A DNA stretch of 64,000 nucleotides from Mesorhizobium sophorae (GTDB lineage: Bacteria; Pseudomonadota; Alphaproteobacteria; Rhizobiales; Rhizobiaceae): assembly GCF_002270415.1 (NCBI RefSeq), contig NZ_NNRI01000007.1, positions 1,116,001-1,180,000 of the forward strand, in the 5' to 3' direction. The translations under genes were made by a program, and so were the position numbers. The notes under the pieces are model-generated. The model was not told the DNA's origin, ran no database searches, and saw only the letters and a list, made by a program, of their open reading frames with translations. Below, in pieces: positions 26,956 to 35,522 of this stretch; the stretch's first letter is position 1, and each line of letters starts with the position of its first letter.

Positions 26956-27726
26956 ATGAGCGTGCGGGACGCCAATCCGGTCGATGCAAAGAACCCGAAG
27001 CGCGTGGCGATCGTCATCGCCAACCCGGCGCTCTCGACCACGACCGGGTGGCCGGTCGGCTTCTGGTGGAGCGAGCTTACCCACCCGTGGCTCGCTTTCA
27101 CCGAACGCGGTTATTCGGTGGAGATCTTTTCGCCCGATGGCGGCAGATGCGAGGCCGATGCGCTAAGCGACCCGCGCGACCCATCGGGCTATTCGGAGAC
27201 CGACCTCATCTCGCTCGGCTTCATATCGAGCCCGAAACTCAGTGCCCAAGTCGACAACACGCGACCGGTGGCGGAGATCGAGGTCGAAAGCTTCGACGCG
27301 ATTGTCGTCGCCGGCGGCCAGGCGCCGATGTTCACTTATGAGCACGCGACAGGCCTGCAACGGACGTTCGTCGCCTTCCATGAGGCCGGCAAGGTTGCCG
27401 CCGCGTTGTGCCACGGCACCGCGCTGCTGCGCTATGCCCGGCGCGCGGACGGATCACTGCTCGTGGCCGGCAAGACGGTGACGGGCTTTGCCAATGTCGA
27501 GGAGGATTTTGCCGACAAGGCAACCTGGGAGATGGGCGCGCTCGAGCGCGGAAAGCATCTGATGCCGTGGCGCATCGAGGATGAGCTGGAGGCAATCGGC
27601 GCCAACTATATCCAGGCCGGACTTTGGCGGCCTTTTGCCGTGCGAGACGGCAATCTGATCACCGGCCAGCAGAATTTTTCAGGCGCCGAGACCGCACGCG
27701 CCGTTTGCGAGGCGCTGGGCGGCTAG
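26956..27726 (+). CDS. DJ-1/PfpI (type 1 glutamine amidotransferase-like) protein
   Basis: A 256-residue protein of the DJ-1/Hsp31 class. The nucleophile elbow AALCHGTALL gives Cys152 and His153; Glu40 in FWWSEL matches the conserved partner acid, and VVAGGQAPMF is the GGxxP loop. Family members act as glyoxalase III, chaperones or protein deglycases. A ribosome site GGAG lies shortly before the ATG. It is divergent from an HxlR regulator, and such pairs often respond to electrophiles like methylglyoxal; that is an inference. Confidence 0.8.
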   Translation: MSVRDANPVDAKNPKRVAIVIANPALSTTTGWPVGFWWSELTHPWLAFTERGYSVEIFSPDGGRCEADALSDPRDPSGYSETDLISLGFISSPKLSAQVDNTRPVAEIEVESFDAIVVAGGQAPMFTYEHATGLQRTFVAFHEAGKVAAALCHGTALLRYARRADGSLLVAGKTVTGFANVEEDFADKATWEMGALERGKHLMPWRIEDELEAIGANYIQAGLWRPFAVRDGNLITGQQNFSGAETARAVCEALGG

Positions 27727-27730
27727 GCTC

Positions 27731-29065
27731 CTAGCCCAGCAATCGCTTGCTCAGCCTGGCGCATTGAACGCGGATGTCGGGGATGGCGTCGATCTCGAAG
27801 AAGGTGCCCCGCGTCAGTGGGCCGACGGCCAGGATCTTGGCGGACACGCCGCCGTCGCCGGCGATGATCTCGCAATTGGCTGACACGTCGAGGCCGATGC
27901 GCAGCGGGTCCGGCCGCGCCAGGCCGCGGTCGACCAGCGAGCGCACGACGCTGTTCGATGAGGTCGAGATGTCCCTGACGATGCCCGAGCAATCGTAGAT
28001 GCGGGCGACCTCGAAGGTTTCGAGGACCTGCGTGTGGCGCGACTGGACCTGGACCGTGAAGTCGCCGTTCCGGGCGATGTCGGCGACGCGCCCGGCGACC
28101 AGGCGGATGCGGCCGGTTTGCACGGCCTCGGTCACGCGGGCATAGACTTCGGGCGCCATACGGTGGCGGTGGATGTCCCACCAGGCCTTGGTGTGTTCGA
28201 CGAAGCGGCGCTTGGCGGAAGCGGGCCAGTTCTGCCAGATCTTCTGGTTGAACGGCCGCAAGCCGTCAACGACGTCGCGCCAGTCGATGCCGGCCTTCTG
28301 GTTCTGCTTGATCAGGTCGCGGAACCAGCCGACGAAATAGGAAAGCTGGGTGCCAAGCGGAATGTCGGCGACGTCGAGCTTGATCGGATTGCCCTTGCGA
28401 TGCGGCGACGGCAGCAGGCCGCGCCGCGACACGGCAACGATGTCGCCGCTATGACCGCGCTGCTCCAGTGACAGGAAGGCATCGACCATGCTGAGACCGG
28501 TGCCGAGCACCATGACGCGGCTGTCGGGGGCAAGTGCCGTGTCGGCTTCGGAGCCCATCCTGATCGCATGCCCCTGCGCCGGCTCCTCGTCATGGCCGGT
28601 CGCCAGCACGGCGAGATGGGCGACGACGCTGGTGCCGTTGGCGAGCGCGACCTCGACGCCGGACGTGGTCGGCGTGATCGAGAGGCTCTCCTCACGGATC
28701 AGGCGCAACCGGCCGGTTTCGCGTTCTCGCGTTTCCAGCTCGTCGAGCAGTTCCTTGAGGTAACGGGCATAGAGGCTGCGCGGCGCGTAGACCGGCGCCT
28801 GGTCCGATGTCGCCAGGCCGCGCTCCAACAGCCAGCGCCAGAAATTGCCGGGATCGTCGGCATAGGCGCTCATGCCGGCGGCACTGACATTCAGCACATG
28901 CGCCGACAGCAGCGTGGAATAGGCTATGCCCTGGCCGAAATGCGGGCGCTTTTCGATCAGCGTGACGCGCAGATCGGGATTGGGCGATTTCAAGAGATGC
29001 GCGGCCATCACGACGCCGCTGGCGCCGCCGCCGACAATGATGATCGAGTTGGCGCGCCCGGTCAT
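27731..29065 (-). CDS. FAD/NAD(P)-binding oxidoreductase (NAD_binding_9 type)
   Basis: A 444-residue flavoprotein. The dinucleotide motif IIIVGGGASGVVMA is at residues 8-21, followed by an acidic strand end (VTLIEKR), a second GxGxS-like site (VMVLGTGLSMVDAFLSL) near residue 190 and a GRVADIARNGDFTV stretch. This is the layout of the NAD_binding_9/FAD-dependent group found in many rhizobia; its substrate is unknown. It lies 28 bases downstream of the Rrf2 regulator on the same strand and probably shares its transcript, hinting at control by redox or Fe-S status. Confidence 0.75.
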   Translation of the reverse strand: MTGRANSIIIVGGGASGVVMAAHLLKSPNPDLRVTLIEKRPHFGQGIAYSTLLSAHVLNVSAAGMSAYADDPGNFWRWLLERGLATSDQAPVYAPRSLYARYLKELLDELETRERETGRLRLIREESLSITPTTSGVEVALANGTSVVAHLAVLATGHDEEPAQGHAIRMGSEADTALAPDSRVMVLGTGLSMVDAFLSLEQRGHSGDIVAVSRRGLLPSPHRKGNPIKLDVADIPLGTQLSYFVGWFRDLIKQNQKAGIDWRDVVDGLRPFNQKIWQNWPASAKRRFVEHTKAWWDIHRHRMAPEVYARVTEAVQTGRIRLVAGRVADIARNGDFTVQVQSRHTQVLETFEVARIYDCSGIVRDISTSSNSVVRSLVDRGLARPDPLRIGLDVSANCEIIAGDGGVSAKILAVGPLTRGTFFEIDAIPDIRVQCARLSKRLLG

Positions 29066-29093
29066 GCACCCGGCCTCGTGCGAAGTGCGCGCG

Positions 29094-29543
29094 TCAGGCC
29101 TGGACCTTCACCACCACCGGCAGGTCGTCGACAGCCATGTCGCGCATCTCGGCGAGGCTGCGCTGATCGAGCACCTCGGCGATCGCCTGCCGGACCTCGA
29201 GCATCAGATGTCGGACTTGGCATGTCGCCTCGTTGCAATCTTCACAGCGCTGGTACTGGGTGCGGCTGGCGCAAGGAATCGGCGCCAGCGGGCCGTCGAG
29301 CACGCGCACGACGTGGCCGACCTTGATCTCGTCGGCAGGCCGCGCCAGGCGATAGCCGCCCTCCTTGCCCTTGCGGCTCTGGACGAAACCGGCATTGCGC
29401 AGCTCGCCCAGGATGGCGTCGAGAAATTTCTTCGGGATGTTGTTGCCGGTGGCGATGTCGTTGACGAAAGCGAGCTGTCCGACCGGCAGTCGCGAGAGGT
29501 GTACGAGCGCCTTGAGGCCGTACTTGCCCTTTTTCGTGAGCAT
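29094..29543 (-). CDS. Rrf2-family transcriptional regulator
   Basis: A 149-residue Rrf2 protein. The helix-turn-helix at residues about 20-60 includes LAFVNDIATGNNIPKKFLDA and the wing RKGKEGGYRLARP. Four cysteines near residues 91-110 (PCAS, RCEDC, TCQV) suggest an Fe-S cluster site as in IscR or NsrR. The downstream gene on the same strand is an FAD oxidoreductase. The upstream region is AT-richer than average and may hold its own operator, but no palindrome could be assigned with confidence. Confidence 0.87.
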   Translation of the reverse strand: MLTKKGKYGLKALVHLSRLPVGQLAFVNDIATGNNIPKKFLDAILGELRNAGFVQSRKGKEGGYRLARPADEIKVGHVVRVLDGPLAPIPCASRTQYQRCEDCNEATCQVRHLMLEVRQAIAEVLDQRSLAEMRDMAVDDLPVVVKVQA

Positions 29544-30363
29544 GGAATCAAAATTTCTCTGTCATGCGACGGCGCGAAACCATCGGTGGCCAAACGCCCG
29601 ACCTGCGACCCCGCCGCGTCCAAGCTGCCATGACACATAAATTCTAGTGACATGATGTACAAGCCAACAGCTGTTGATTTTGCTTCGTTTTCAGGCGCGA
29701 TGGCCATTTTGGCAGGCTTTTGTGCCCGCAGGGACACAGCCGCACGGCTTTGACAGCCCATGTGCGCTGTCAACGATCATCGCGATACGGCGGCCGCTCA
29801 TCGTCGCCTCCAGTTCCCAATGTCGATAAGATTACTATACTTACTCTCGAACACGCGGAACCGGTTTCTAAATCCATGGCTGTTTGAGGCATGGATTTGC
29901 CTGGGGAGGGTCGCGGCGGGAATTCTCGTTCGTTCCCAGCGTCCAAGCTGTCGAGGCGGCCCCCGACTTCGTCATCCACGGGCGGAGCAGGAGCGAAGCT
30001 CCGTCGCGCAGACCCGAGGATCCATGCCGTGACATCCGTCGAAGAATGCAACGGAGGAGAATCAACGTCCGTTCTGTCGCCATCCCGTTCTTGTCTTCTG
30101 CATCGTAGCGGCGCTCTGACATCACGGCATGGATACCAGGGTCTGCGCTCCGCTTCGCTTCGCGTCGCTCCGCCCAGGGATGGCGAAGCTGGTGGGCTTC
30201 ACCCAATCTCGAAAGTCAGCCCGCTTGTCCGCTGCGGCACCGCACCACCAATGCATTTATTCTAACAAGCCCGTCCTGGCTGGAAGGATTTAACTCTATA
30301 AGAGCTATAGAATTAGATGACTATCGTCGGGCATTCCGGCTTTCTCTTTTTCAGGAGCCCTTC
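29544..30363. other. Long intergenic region between Rrf2 gene and exported-protein remnant
   Basis: No convincing gene in about 820 bases. It holds a family-B repeat (29964-30189) and, at 30296-30310, the small inverted repeat CTATA-AGAGC-TATAG within an AT-rich stretch, possibly an operator or promoter for the following genes. The rest shows no structure I can name. Confidence 0.45.
29964..30189. repeat. Intergenic palindromic repeat, family B
   Basis: Second copy of the element at 19671-19860, with CGACTTCGTCATCCACGGGC, GACCCGAGGATCCATGCCGT and the inverse CACGGCATGGATACCAGGGT. The middle is about 35 bases longer than in the first copy and differs in sequence, while the ends are conserved. 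Confidence 0.8.
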
Positions 30364-30468
30364 ATGTCCACCATTTCGCGACGCATCATCCTGCTTTCGT
30401 CGGCAGCCCTTGCCGGTGCCCTTCCTCGGTCCGGCCATGGCCGACGACCTCAAGGCGGGAAGGAATGA
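30364..30468 (+). pseudogene. Frameshifted Tat-signal small exported protein
   Basis: A strong ribosome site (AGGAG, 6 bases before ATG 30364) starts a typical twin-arginine signal, MSTISRRIILLSSAALAGAL, but the frame then turns to an Arg/Gly-rich tail and stops after 34 residues. The neighbouring frame continues naturally with LGPAMADDLKAGRND, an AMA cleavage site and acidic mature start, as if one base had been lost near 30423-30430. I read it as a recently broken or misassembled small secreted-protein gene. Confidence 0.35.
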
Positions 30469-30482
30469 TCAGAAAAGGGAGA

Positions 30483-30677
30483 ATGACGATGACCCATTCC
30501 ACCGCCGCGCTGTTCAGCCGTTTCGGCGCCTGGCTGCTGGGCCTGGCGTCCAATGACAAACGGACAAAAGAGGATGGCCCGCGATCGCCGGCGCCGGTGC
30601 GCTGGGACGCCGGGCGCGACCGCCTGCCACCGCGTGACGAAAGATTTTACTGGGCCTGGCAATACTGGTCGCAGTGA
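30483..30677 (+). CDS. Small hypothetical protein
   Basis: A 64-residue frame starting MTMTHSTAALFSRFGAWLLG with an AAGGGA ribosome site just upstream. It has a short hydrophobic stretch near residues 8-23 and an Asp/Arg/Trp-rich C-terminus ending WAWQYWSQ. I do not recognise a family. It may continue the function of the broken exported gene just upstream, or be independent. It converges on the small membrane protein on the other strand, with 8 bases between the stops. Confidence 0.5.
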   Translation: MTMTHSTAALFSRFGAWLLGLASNDKRTKEDGPRSPAPVRWDAGRDRLPPRDERFYWAWQYWSQ

Positions 30678-30685
30678 AGGGCAAC

Positions 30686-30871
30686 TCACCCTGTAGAACG
30701 GTTTGCCCATACCAGTCCGGCCATGCCGACCAGCATGGTGACGATGCCGGTATAGAGCCATTGCGACTGGCCGGTCATGAAGCTGCCGCCGACCACGCCG
30801 ATGCCCTGCAGCGACCACAGCGCTCCGATGGCAAGCACGATCAACGCCAGCAGATTTTTGGTCAGTCTCAT
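30686..30871 (-). CDS. Small membrane protein (two segments)
   Basis: A 61-residue protein with two hydrophobic segments (about residues 5-24 and 38-56) separated by a short GGSFMTGQSQW loop. AAGGGAGA lies 8 bases before the ATG, a strong ribosome site. Similar small membrane proteins are common in rhizobia; no function is known. Confidence 0.65.
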   Translation of the reverse strand: MRLTKNLLALIVLAIGALWSLQGIGVVGGSFMTGQSQWLYTGIVTMLVGMAGLVWANRSTG

Positions 30872-31180
30872 TGACGGATCTCCCTTTCGAAGTCGATCGG
30901 TTGCGGCGTGGTGAGCGCGATGAAAGAGCCAAAGGAAATGGCCCGAACGCTTCGGCCTCTACTTGGATACTGTCGGTCGATCTTGTCAAACAAGTCGCTG
31001 TAGTCGGCACGAAGATCATCGCCAATTGATCATTTGCCTATCGAAAATCCCTAACAGACTGTTACCCGGCGACTCCAAACGTGTGCCACTGCCATGGAAC
31101 CGCCAGATGATTGCCGCATTTCACGCCTTATTCGACACCTAACGGCTGGGGACTGTCAAAAACGGAGCCATCCCCCAGAT

Positions 31181-31540
31181 ATGAATACGACAAAACAGAC
31201 CGCGCTTGTCGCGGTAACGCTGGTTGCTGGCCTGATGGCCGGCGTATCTTCGGCAGCCGCCGCCGGCCAGTGCGGTCGTGCCTCCTGGTACGCCCTGCAC
31301 TCCAAAACCGCGTCGGGCGAGCGCATGAACCCGTCGGCGATGACCGCAGCCCATCGTACCTTGCCTTTCGGCACCAAGGTCCGGGTGACCAACCAGAACA
31401 ACGGCCGCAGCGTCATCGTGCGCATCAACGATCGCGGCCCGTTCATCAGGGGGCGCGTGCTCGACCTGTCGAAGGGTGCCGCCGGCCAGCTCGGCTTCAT
31501 CGGTTCCGGCCATACCGCCGTCTGCATGGCGCGCGTCTGA
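31181..31540 (+). CDS. RlpA-like exported double-psi beta-barrel protein
   Basis: A 119-residue protein with a signal peptide (hydrophobic residues 8-27, ending AAA) and a short double-psi beta-barrel domain: [43 protein letters not shown] and [10 protein letters not shown] are the RlpA motifs. RlpA proteins are lytic transglycosylases or peptidoglycan-binding factors. This form has only the barrel and no SPOR domain. The catalytic-type Asp in NDRGPF is present. The ATG at 31181 was preferred because it begins the signal peptide; the frame is open to 31094. Confidence 0.87.
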   Translation: MNTTKQTALVAVTLVAGLMAGVSSAAAAGQCGRASWYALHSKTASGERMNPSAMTAAHRTLPFGTKVRVTNQNNGRSVIVRINDRGPFIRGRVLDLSKGAAGQLGFIGSGHTAVCMARV

Positions 31541-31557
31541 TATTGCCATTGCCCGGA

Positions 31558-31627
31558 CCATGATCTCTGGACAAAACGGTTTTCCGTTTGTCCGAGAAAA
31601 CCGCAATCCACTTTTCGGGAATCATGG
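31558..31627. repeat. Palindromic repeat, family D
   Basis: CCATGATCTCTGGACAAAAC at the left is matched by an inverted GGAATCATGG at the right, with AACGGTTTTCCGTTTGTCC in between, giving a long imperfect hairpin of about 70 bases. The rest of the gap to phaZ (31628-31853) shows no gene. Similar elements are common in rhizobial chromosomes. Confidence 0.6.
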
Positions 31628-31853
31628 TCGGGTGTCCGGCGCAGGGCCAGACACATTTCTTACACACTTCGCGCCGCACAGTGAGCCGGCTGCGCCGTTC
31701 AGGCCGGATTTTCAAGGCTTTGGACGAAAGAAGCGTTAGTCACGCCACATGACGTATTGCATCGCAGCAATTAGTTGTTAACTTCCCCGCGAGACATTCA
31801 AGGCATGACGCTGCTCGTCGTCCCTTCAGTCGCAGGCAGCAGCGGGGTTCTCG

Positions 31854-33131
31854 ATGTTCTACCAGCTCTATGAAATGAACCACGCCGCCATGCAGCCCGC
31901 GCGTCTCTATGCCGACGCGGTGCGAATGTTCTACACCAATCCGCTCAATCCGTTTTCGCATACATCATGGGGCCGCTCGGTCGCAGCGACCGCCGAACTG
32001 TTCGAGCGCACCACGCGCCGCTACGGCAAGCCGACATTCGGCCTCGACAAGACGGTGGTCGACTGGAAGAGCGTCGAGGTCACCGAGAAGACCGTGTGGT
32101 CGCGGCCGTTCTGCAATCTCCTCCGCTTCGAACGCGCCGTGCCCGCCGGGCGCCGGGCGGATCCGAAGCTGTTGATCGTGGCGCCGATGTCGGGCCACTA
32201 TGCGACGCTGCTGCGTGGCACGGTCGAAGCGATGCTGCCCTATGCCGACGTGCACATCACCGACTGGGTCGACGCCCGTATGGTGCCGCTCGCCGACGGC
32301 AGTTTCGATCTCGACGACTACATCGACTACATCATCGACATGCTGCACGCGCTCGGCCCCGACACCCATGTGATGGCGGTGTGCCAGCCTTCCGTGCCGG
32401 TGCTTGCGGCCGTGGCGCTGATGGAGACGCGCGGCGACCCTTTCGTGCCCTCGACCATGACCTTGATGGGCGGGCCGATCGACACCCGTTGCAACCCGAC
32501 CGCGGTCAATCTCCTGGCCGAGGAAAAGGGCATCGACTGGTTCCGCGAGAATGTCGTGATGCGGGCGCCGTGGCCGGTGCCGGGCTTCGGCCGCGAGGTC
32601 TATCCCGGCTTCCTGCAGCTGTCCGGCTTCATGAGCATGAATCTCGACCGCCACATCATCGCCCACAAGGACTTCTTCATGCACCTGGTGAAGCATGACG
32701 GCGACAATGCCGAGAAGCACCGCGATTTCTACGACGAATATCTGGCTGTGATGGACCTGACGGCGGAGTTCTACCTGCAGACCGTGGACACCGTCTTCGT
32801 GCGCCACGCCTTGCCCAAGGGCGAGATGACGCATCGCGGCACCCGGATCGATCCGTCCGATATCCGCAACGTCGCGCTGTTCACGGTCGAAGGCGAGAAT
32901 GACGACATTTCCGGCCTTGGCCAGACCAAGGCGGCGCACGACCTGTGCCCCAACATCCCCGCCGACAAGAAGGCGCACTACATGCAGCCGGCGGTCGGCC
33001 ATTACGGCGTGTTCAACGGCTCGCGCTTCCGCTCCGAAATCGTGCCGCGCATCGTCGACTTCATCACCAGCTATGGTCGCCAGAACCGCGTTGCGGTGAA
33101 GCCGAAGCTGGTCCGCGTCGCCAAAAGATAG
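31854..33131 (+). CDS. phaZ: Intracellular poly(3-hydroxybutyrate) depolymerase
   Basis: Mobilises stored PHB granules in the cytoplasm. The 425-residue protein matches the PhaZ1 family: MFYQLYEMNHAAMQPARLYA at the start, APMSGHYATLLRGT, and the nucleophile site VMAVCQPSVPV, where Cys177 takes the place of the serine of a lipase box, as in intracellular depolymerases. GPIDTR and the HYGVFNGSRF motif (catalytic His) are present. The gene stands alone, with no pha synthesis genes nearby. The ribosome site before 31854 is weak (GGGG). Confidence 0.92.
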   Translation: MFYQLYEMNHAAMQPARLYADAVRMFYTNPLNPFSHTSWGRSVAATAELFERTTRRYGKPTFGLDKTVVDWKSVEVTEKTVWSRPFCNLLRFERAVPAGRRADPKLLIVAPMSGHYATLLRGTVEAMLPYADVHITDWVDARMVPLADGSFDLDDYIDYIIDMLHALGPDTHVMAVCQPSVPVLAAVALMETRGDPFVPSTMTLMGGPIDTRCNPTAVNLLAEEKGIDWFRENVVMRAPWPVPGFGREVYPGFLQLSGFMSMNLDRHIIAHKDFFMHLVKHDGDNAEKHRDFYDEYLAVMDLTAEFYLQTVDTVFVRHALPKGEMTHRGTRIDPSDIRNVALFTVEGENDDISGLGQTKAAHDLCPNIPADKKAHYMQPAVGHYGVFNGSRFRSEIVPRIVDFITSYGRQNRVAVKPKLVRVAKR

Positions 33132-33291
33132 GTTCCCGCAGCGAAAATCCGGGCCAATTGGCCGGCAAAGCTGGCCAGACGGCCAGTGCTGTGCAGCCGA
33201 TTCTGTTGCACAAGTGCCGCTGTCCTGCCCCTCGGGTAACCATGCTATCAATCCGACCGTCGTCGTAATTGACACGGACTGTAAATCCCCT

Positions 33292-33306
33292 TTAACCTTT
33301 CGTTAA
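33292..33306. promoter_or_regulatory. CtrA-like box (TTAA-N7-TTAA)
   Basis: TTAACCTTTCGTTAA matches the alphaproteobacterial CtrA consensus TTAA-N7-TTAA exactly. It lies 22 bases before the BTLCP start and overlaps a possible -10 for a TTGACA at 33269-33274. It is the only perfect copy I noticed in the window. Confidence 0.45.
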
Positions 33307-33328
33307 TAACTAAGGGTGGACGGGGACA

Positions 33329-33946
33329 ATGATATCCTCATCGATGGCGCGAAGGCTGCGCGTGTACGTAGCGGCCGGGCTGGCAGCAACGGGAGGCTGG
33401 GTGGTACCGGCTTTGGCGGCTGGAGCAATGGCAACCGGGGGCCTCACCTCGCAGCCGATCGGCCACTATGATTTCTGCAAGCTCCATCCGGGCGAATGCT
33501 CGATCCGCCCGAGCAATCTGGCGCCGGCCGCGATGACCGACGGGCTGATGCGCAAGCTGATTAACGTCACCGCCAGGGTCAACGCCGCCGTCAAGCCGAT
33601 GAGCGACATGGAAATCTACGGCAAGGACGAGGTCTGGGCCTACCCCGACAAGGGCGTCGGCGACTGCGAGGACTATGTGCTGGAGAAGCGGCGCCAGCTT
33701 TCGCGCATGGGCATCACGCTTGCCGACCTTCTGATCACCGTCGTGCGCAAGCCCGACGGCGAGGGCCATGCGGTACTGACGGTGCGCACCGACAAGGGCG
33801 ACTTTGTGCTCGACAATCTGAACGACAAGGTCAAGTCGTGGGACCAGACCGGCTACCGCTTCCTCAAGCGGCAGGCGATCGACAACACCGGCCGCTGGGT
33901 CTCGATCCGCGGCGGCCAGCAGGTCCTGGTCGGTTCGGTTCAGTAG
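33329..33946 (+). CDS. Bacterial transglutaminase-like cysteine peptidase (BTLCP/DUF920)
   Basis: A 205-residue exported protein. Residues 10-31 form a signal peptide ending PALAA. The transglutaminase-like triad is seen as Cys113 (GVGDCEDYV), His147 (GEGHAVLTV) and Asp162 (LDNLND). BTLCPs of this type, such as LapG relatives, are periplasmic proteases; here no LapD partner is nearby. A CtrA-like site upstream suggests cell-cycle control. Two cysteines near residues 50 and 57 may form a disulfide. Confidence 0.85.
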   Translation: MISSSMARRLRVYVAAGLAATGGWVVPALAAGAMATGGLTSQPIGHYDFCKLHPGECSIRPSNLAPAAMTDGLMRKLINVTARVNAAVKPMSDMEIYGKDEVWAYPDKGVGDCEDYVLEKRRQLSRMGITLADLLITVVRKPDGEGHAVLTVRTDKGDFVLDNLNDKVKSWDQTGYRFLKRQAIDNTGRWVSIRGGQQVLVGSVQ

Positions 33947-33986
33947 AACACGCGTCTTCAGCTCCCTTCGGCAGATACCGAAACTC

Positions 33987-34170
33987 GGCGCCGCCCCTCA
34001 TTGTCCTGCCGGACATTTCTCCCCGTGTAGTGACGGGGAGAAAGGCCATGTAATCAATATTTTCGCCAATTGTCGTCGTCGCGAGACGGGCGCCAACGTC
34101 GCAGCGATCACCCTTCTCCCCGTCGCTATACGGCGAGAAGGTGCCGGCAGGCGGATGAGGGACAGCGCGG
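33987..34170. repeat. Intergenic palindromic repeat, family A1
   Basis: Left arm CGGCGCCGCCCCTCATTGTC and CTCCCCGTGTAGTGACGGGG; right arm CTCCCCGTCGCTATACGGCG and GTGCCGGCAGGCGGATGAGG, somewhat diverged. It lies between the BTLCP gene and the Cys/Gly-rich small protein. Confidence 0.75.
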
Positions 34171-34281
34171 CGTTGCAGGCCCTGCACTTCACGCTTCCAA
34201 CAATTCCGCATTCTCCATGAACCATTCCCTCCCGGCCGACGACACATGGCCGTGGATAGAAACCAACCATGGAGACTTCCG

Positions 34282-34518
34282 ATGACTGCACTTTTGCGAA
34301 ATACCCTTCTCGCCGCCGTCGCGGTATCGGCGCTGGCCGGATCCGCTTTGGCAGATCAGACCATTCCAGGCTGCGCCAAGACATTGACCAACGACCTGTG
34401 GGCGGGGCGCTGCTGCAGCAATGGCGACTCGAACTGTCTGGGCGGTGGAAACGGTGGTCGAGGCCACAATGACAATGGCGGCCGGGGAGATAAGGGCGGC
34501 GCGGCGGGCAAGAAATGA
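34282..34518 (+). CDS. Small exported Cys/Gly-rich protein
   Basis: A 78-residue protein with a signal peptide (residues 1-24, ending GSALA) and a mature part with four cysteines (GCAK, RCCSN, NCLG) and a Gly/Asn/Asp-rich tail ending KGGAAGKK. The ATG at 34282 has GGAGACTTCC upstream. No family is recognised. It overlaps nothing and stands alone, converging on the XRE regulator. Confidence 0.6.
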   Translation: MTALLRNTLLAAVAVSALAGSALADQTIPGCAKTLTNDLWAGRCCSNGDSNCLGGGNGGRGHNDNGGRGDKGGAAGKK

Positions 34519-34603
34519 TCTCGACGCAGCGGACCGCCGGCGGGCAGCTCTTCAGGCAGAAGCGGACGCGGGTGTAAAACTCGCGGCTCCGGCCTCGCTA
34601 CGG

Positions 34604-34966
34604 TTACCGGCCCAGTGCCGCGCGGATCGAGGCGGTAATGCGGCGCAGTTCCGCCTCGTCGAGTTTCTCGATGTTCTCGGCCAAGAGATTGGCAAGCTCG
34701 GTGGCTGCGGGACTGAGGCCCGACGTGTCGAGCTTCACGCGCGGATGCGAGGCTTCGGCCAGCCGCGCCAGCTCCTCGGCATCGTCCCAGATGACGTTGA
34801 AATAGCCGATGACCTTCTGGATCAGCGTCCAGGTCGGCGCACCGCGCCTGCCATGCTCCAGCGCCGACAGATAGGCGGCGCTGACGCCGATCGCCGCCGC
34901 CATGTCCTTCTGGCTGACACCGCGCTCGCTTCGGAGCGCCCTCAGCTTCTCGCCGAACGGCGTCAT
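34604..34966 (-). CDS. XRE-family helix-turn-helix regulator
   Basis: A 120-residue protein with a Cro/C1-type helix-turn-helix at residues 8-62 (LRALRSERGVSQKDMAAAIG and AAYLSALEHGRRG) and a helical C-terminus. The ATG at 34966 begins the domain; the frame reaching 35176 overlaps the Smr gene and was rejected. It lies 10 bases after the Smr gene in the same direction and is probably the last gene of a tim44-like/mltA/smr/xre operon. Its target is not known. Confidence 0.82.
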   Translation of the reverse strand: MTPFGEKLRALRSERGVSQKDMAAAIGVSAAYLSALEHGRRGAPTWTLIQKVIGYFNVIWDDAEELARLAEASHPRVKLDTSGLSPAATELANLLAENIEKLDEAELRRITASIRAALGR

Positions 34967-34976
34967 GCCCGCGTCT

Positions 34977-35522
34977 TCATGCGCGCTGCCGCCGCAGCCG
35001 GATATAAAGCGCGCCAGAGCCGCCATGATTGCGGGCGGCATGGTCGTGGCTGGAGACCAGCGGCCGGAAGGCGGGCGTCGACAGCCAGGCGGGCACGGCG
35101 CGCCGCAGCACCCCGTCGCCGCCGGAGGACGAACCCTTGCCTGTGATGACCAGCACGTAGCGAATGCCGCCGGCATGCGCCCGGTGCAGGAACGAGAAAA
35201 GCAGCGAATAGGCCTCGTCCTGGGTCAGGCCGTGCAGATCGACCCGGCCTTCGATCGGCAGCCGCCCCTTCGACAGCTTGTCCAGCGTCGGTTCGTCAAG
35301 TGCGTGCGCGACATGCTGGGTCTTTGGCTTTGCAGCGCCTGCCTGGTTGGCAACAGGCTGGGCCGGCTGCGTCTGCATCGGCTTGGCCTCGGCCGGGATA
35401 TCGGGGATGTCGACGGCCATCCTGCCCTTGAGCGGCTTGGCCGTGCGCGCCACCAGGTTCCACAGCACCCGGTCGTCCTCGCTGAGCTTGGCTTCGCTCG
35501 GTCTGGCTGGCCGCCGGCTCAT
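34977..35522 (-). CDS. Smr-domain protein
   Basis: A 181-residue protein whose C-terminal half is a Smr (MutS2-type) domain: VDLHGLTQDEAYSLLFSFLH with the characteristic DLHG motif, VLVITGKGSSSGGDGVL with the TGKG motif, and a final GGSGALYIRLRR. Such domains are nucleases acting on DNA or RNA. The N-terminal half is Pro/Ala/Gln-rich and probably disordered. It overlaps mltA by 4 bases (ATGA). Confidence 0.87.
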   Translation of the reverse strand: MSRRPARPSEAKLSEDDRVLWNLVARTAKPLKGRMAVDIPDIPAEAKPMQTQPAQPVANQAGAAKPKTQHVAHALDEPTLDKLSKGRLPIEGRVDLHGLTQDEAYSLLFSFLHRAHAGGIRYVLVITGKGSSSGGDGVLRRAVPAWLSTPAFRPLVSSHDHAARNHGGSGALYIRLRRQRA

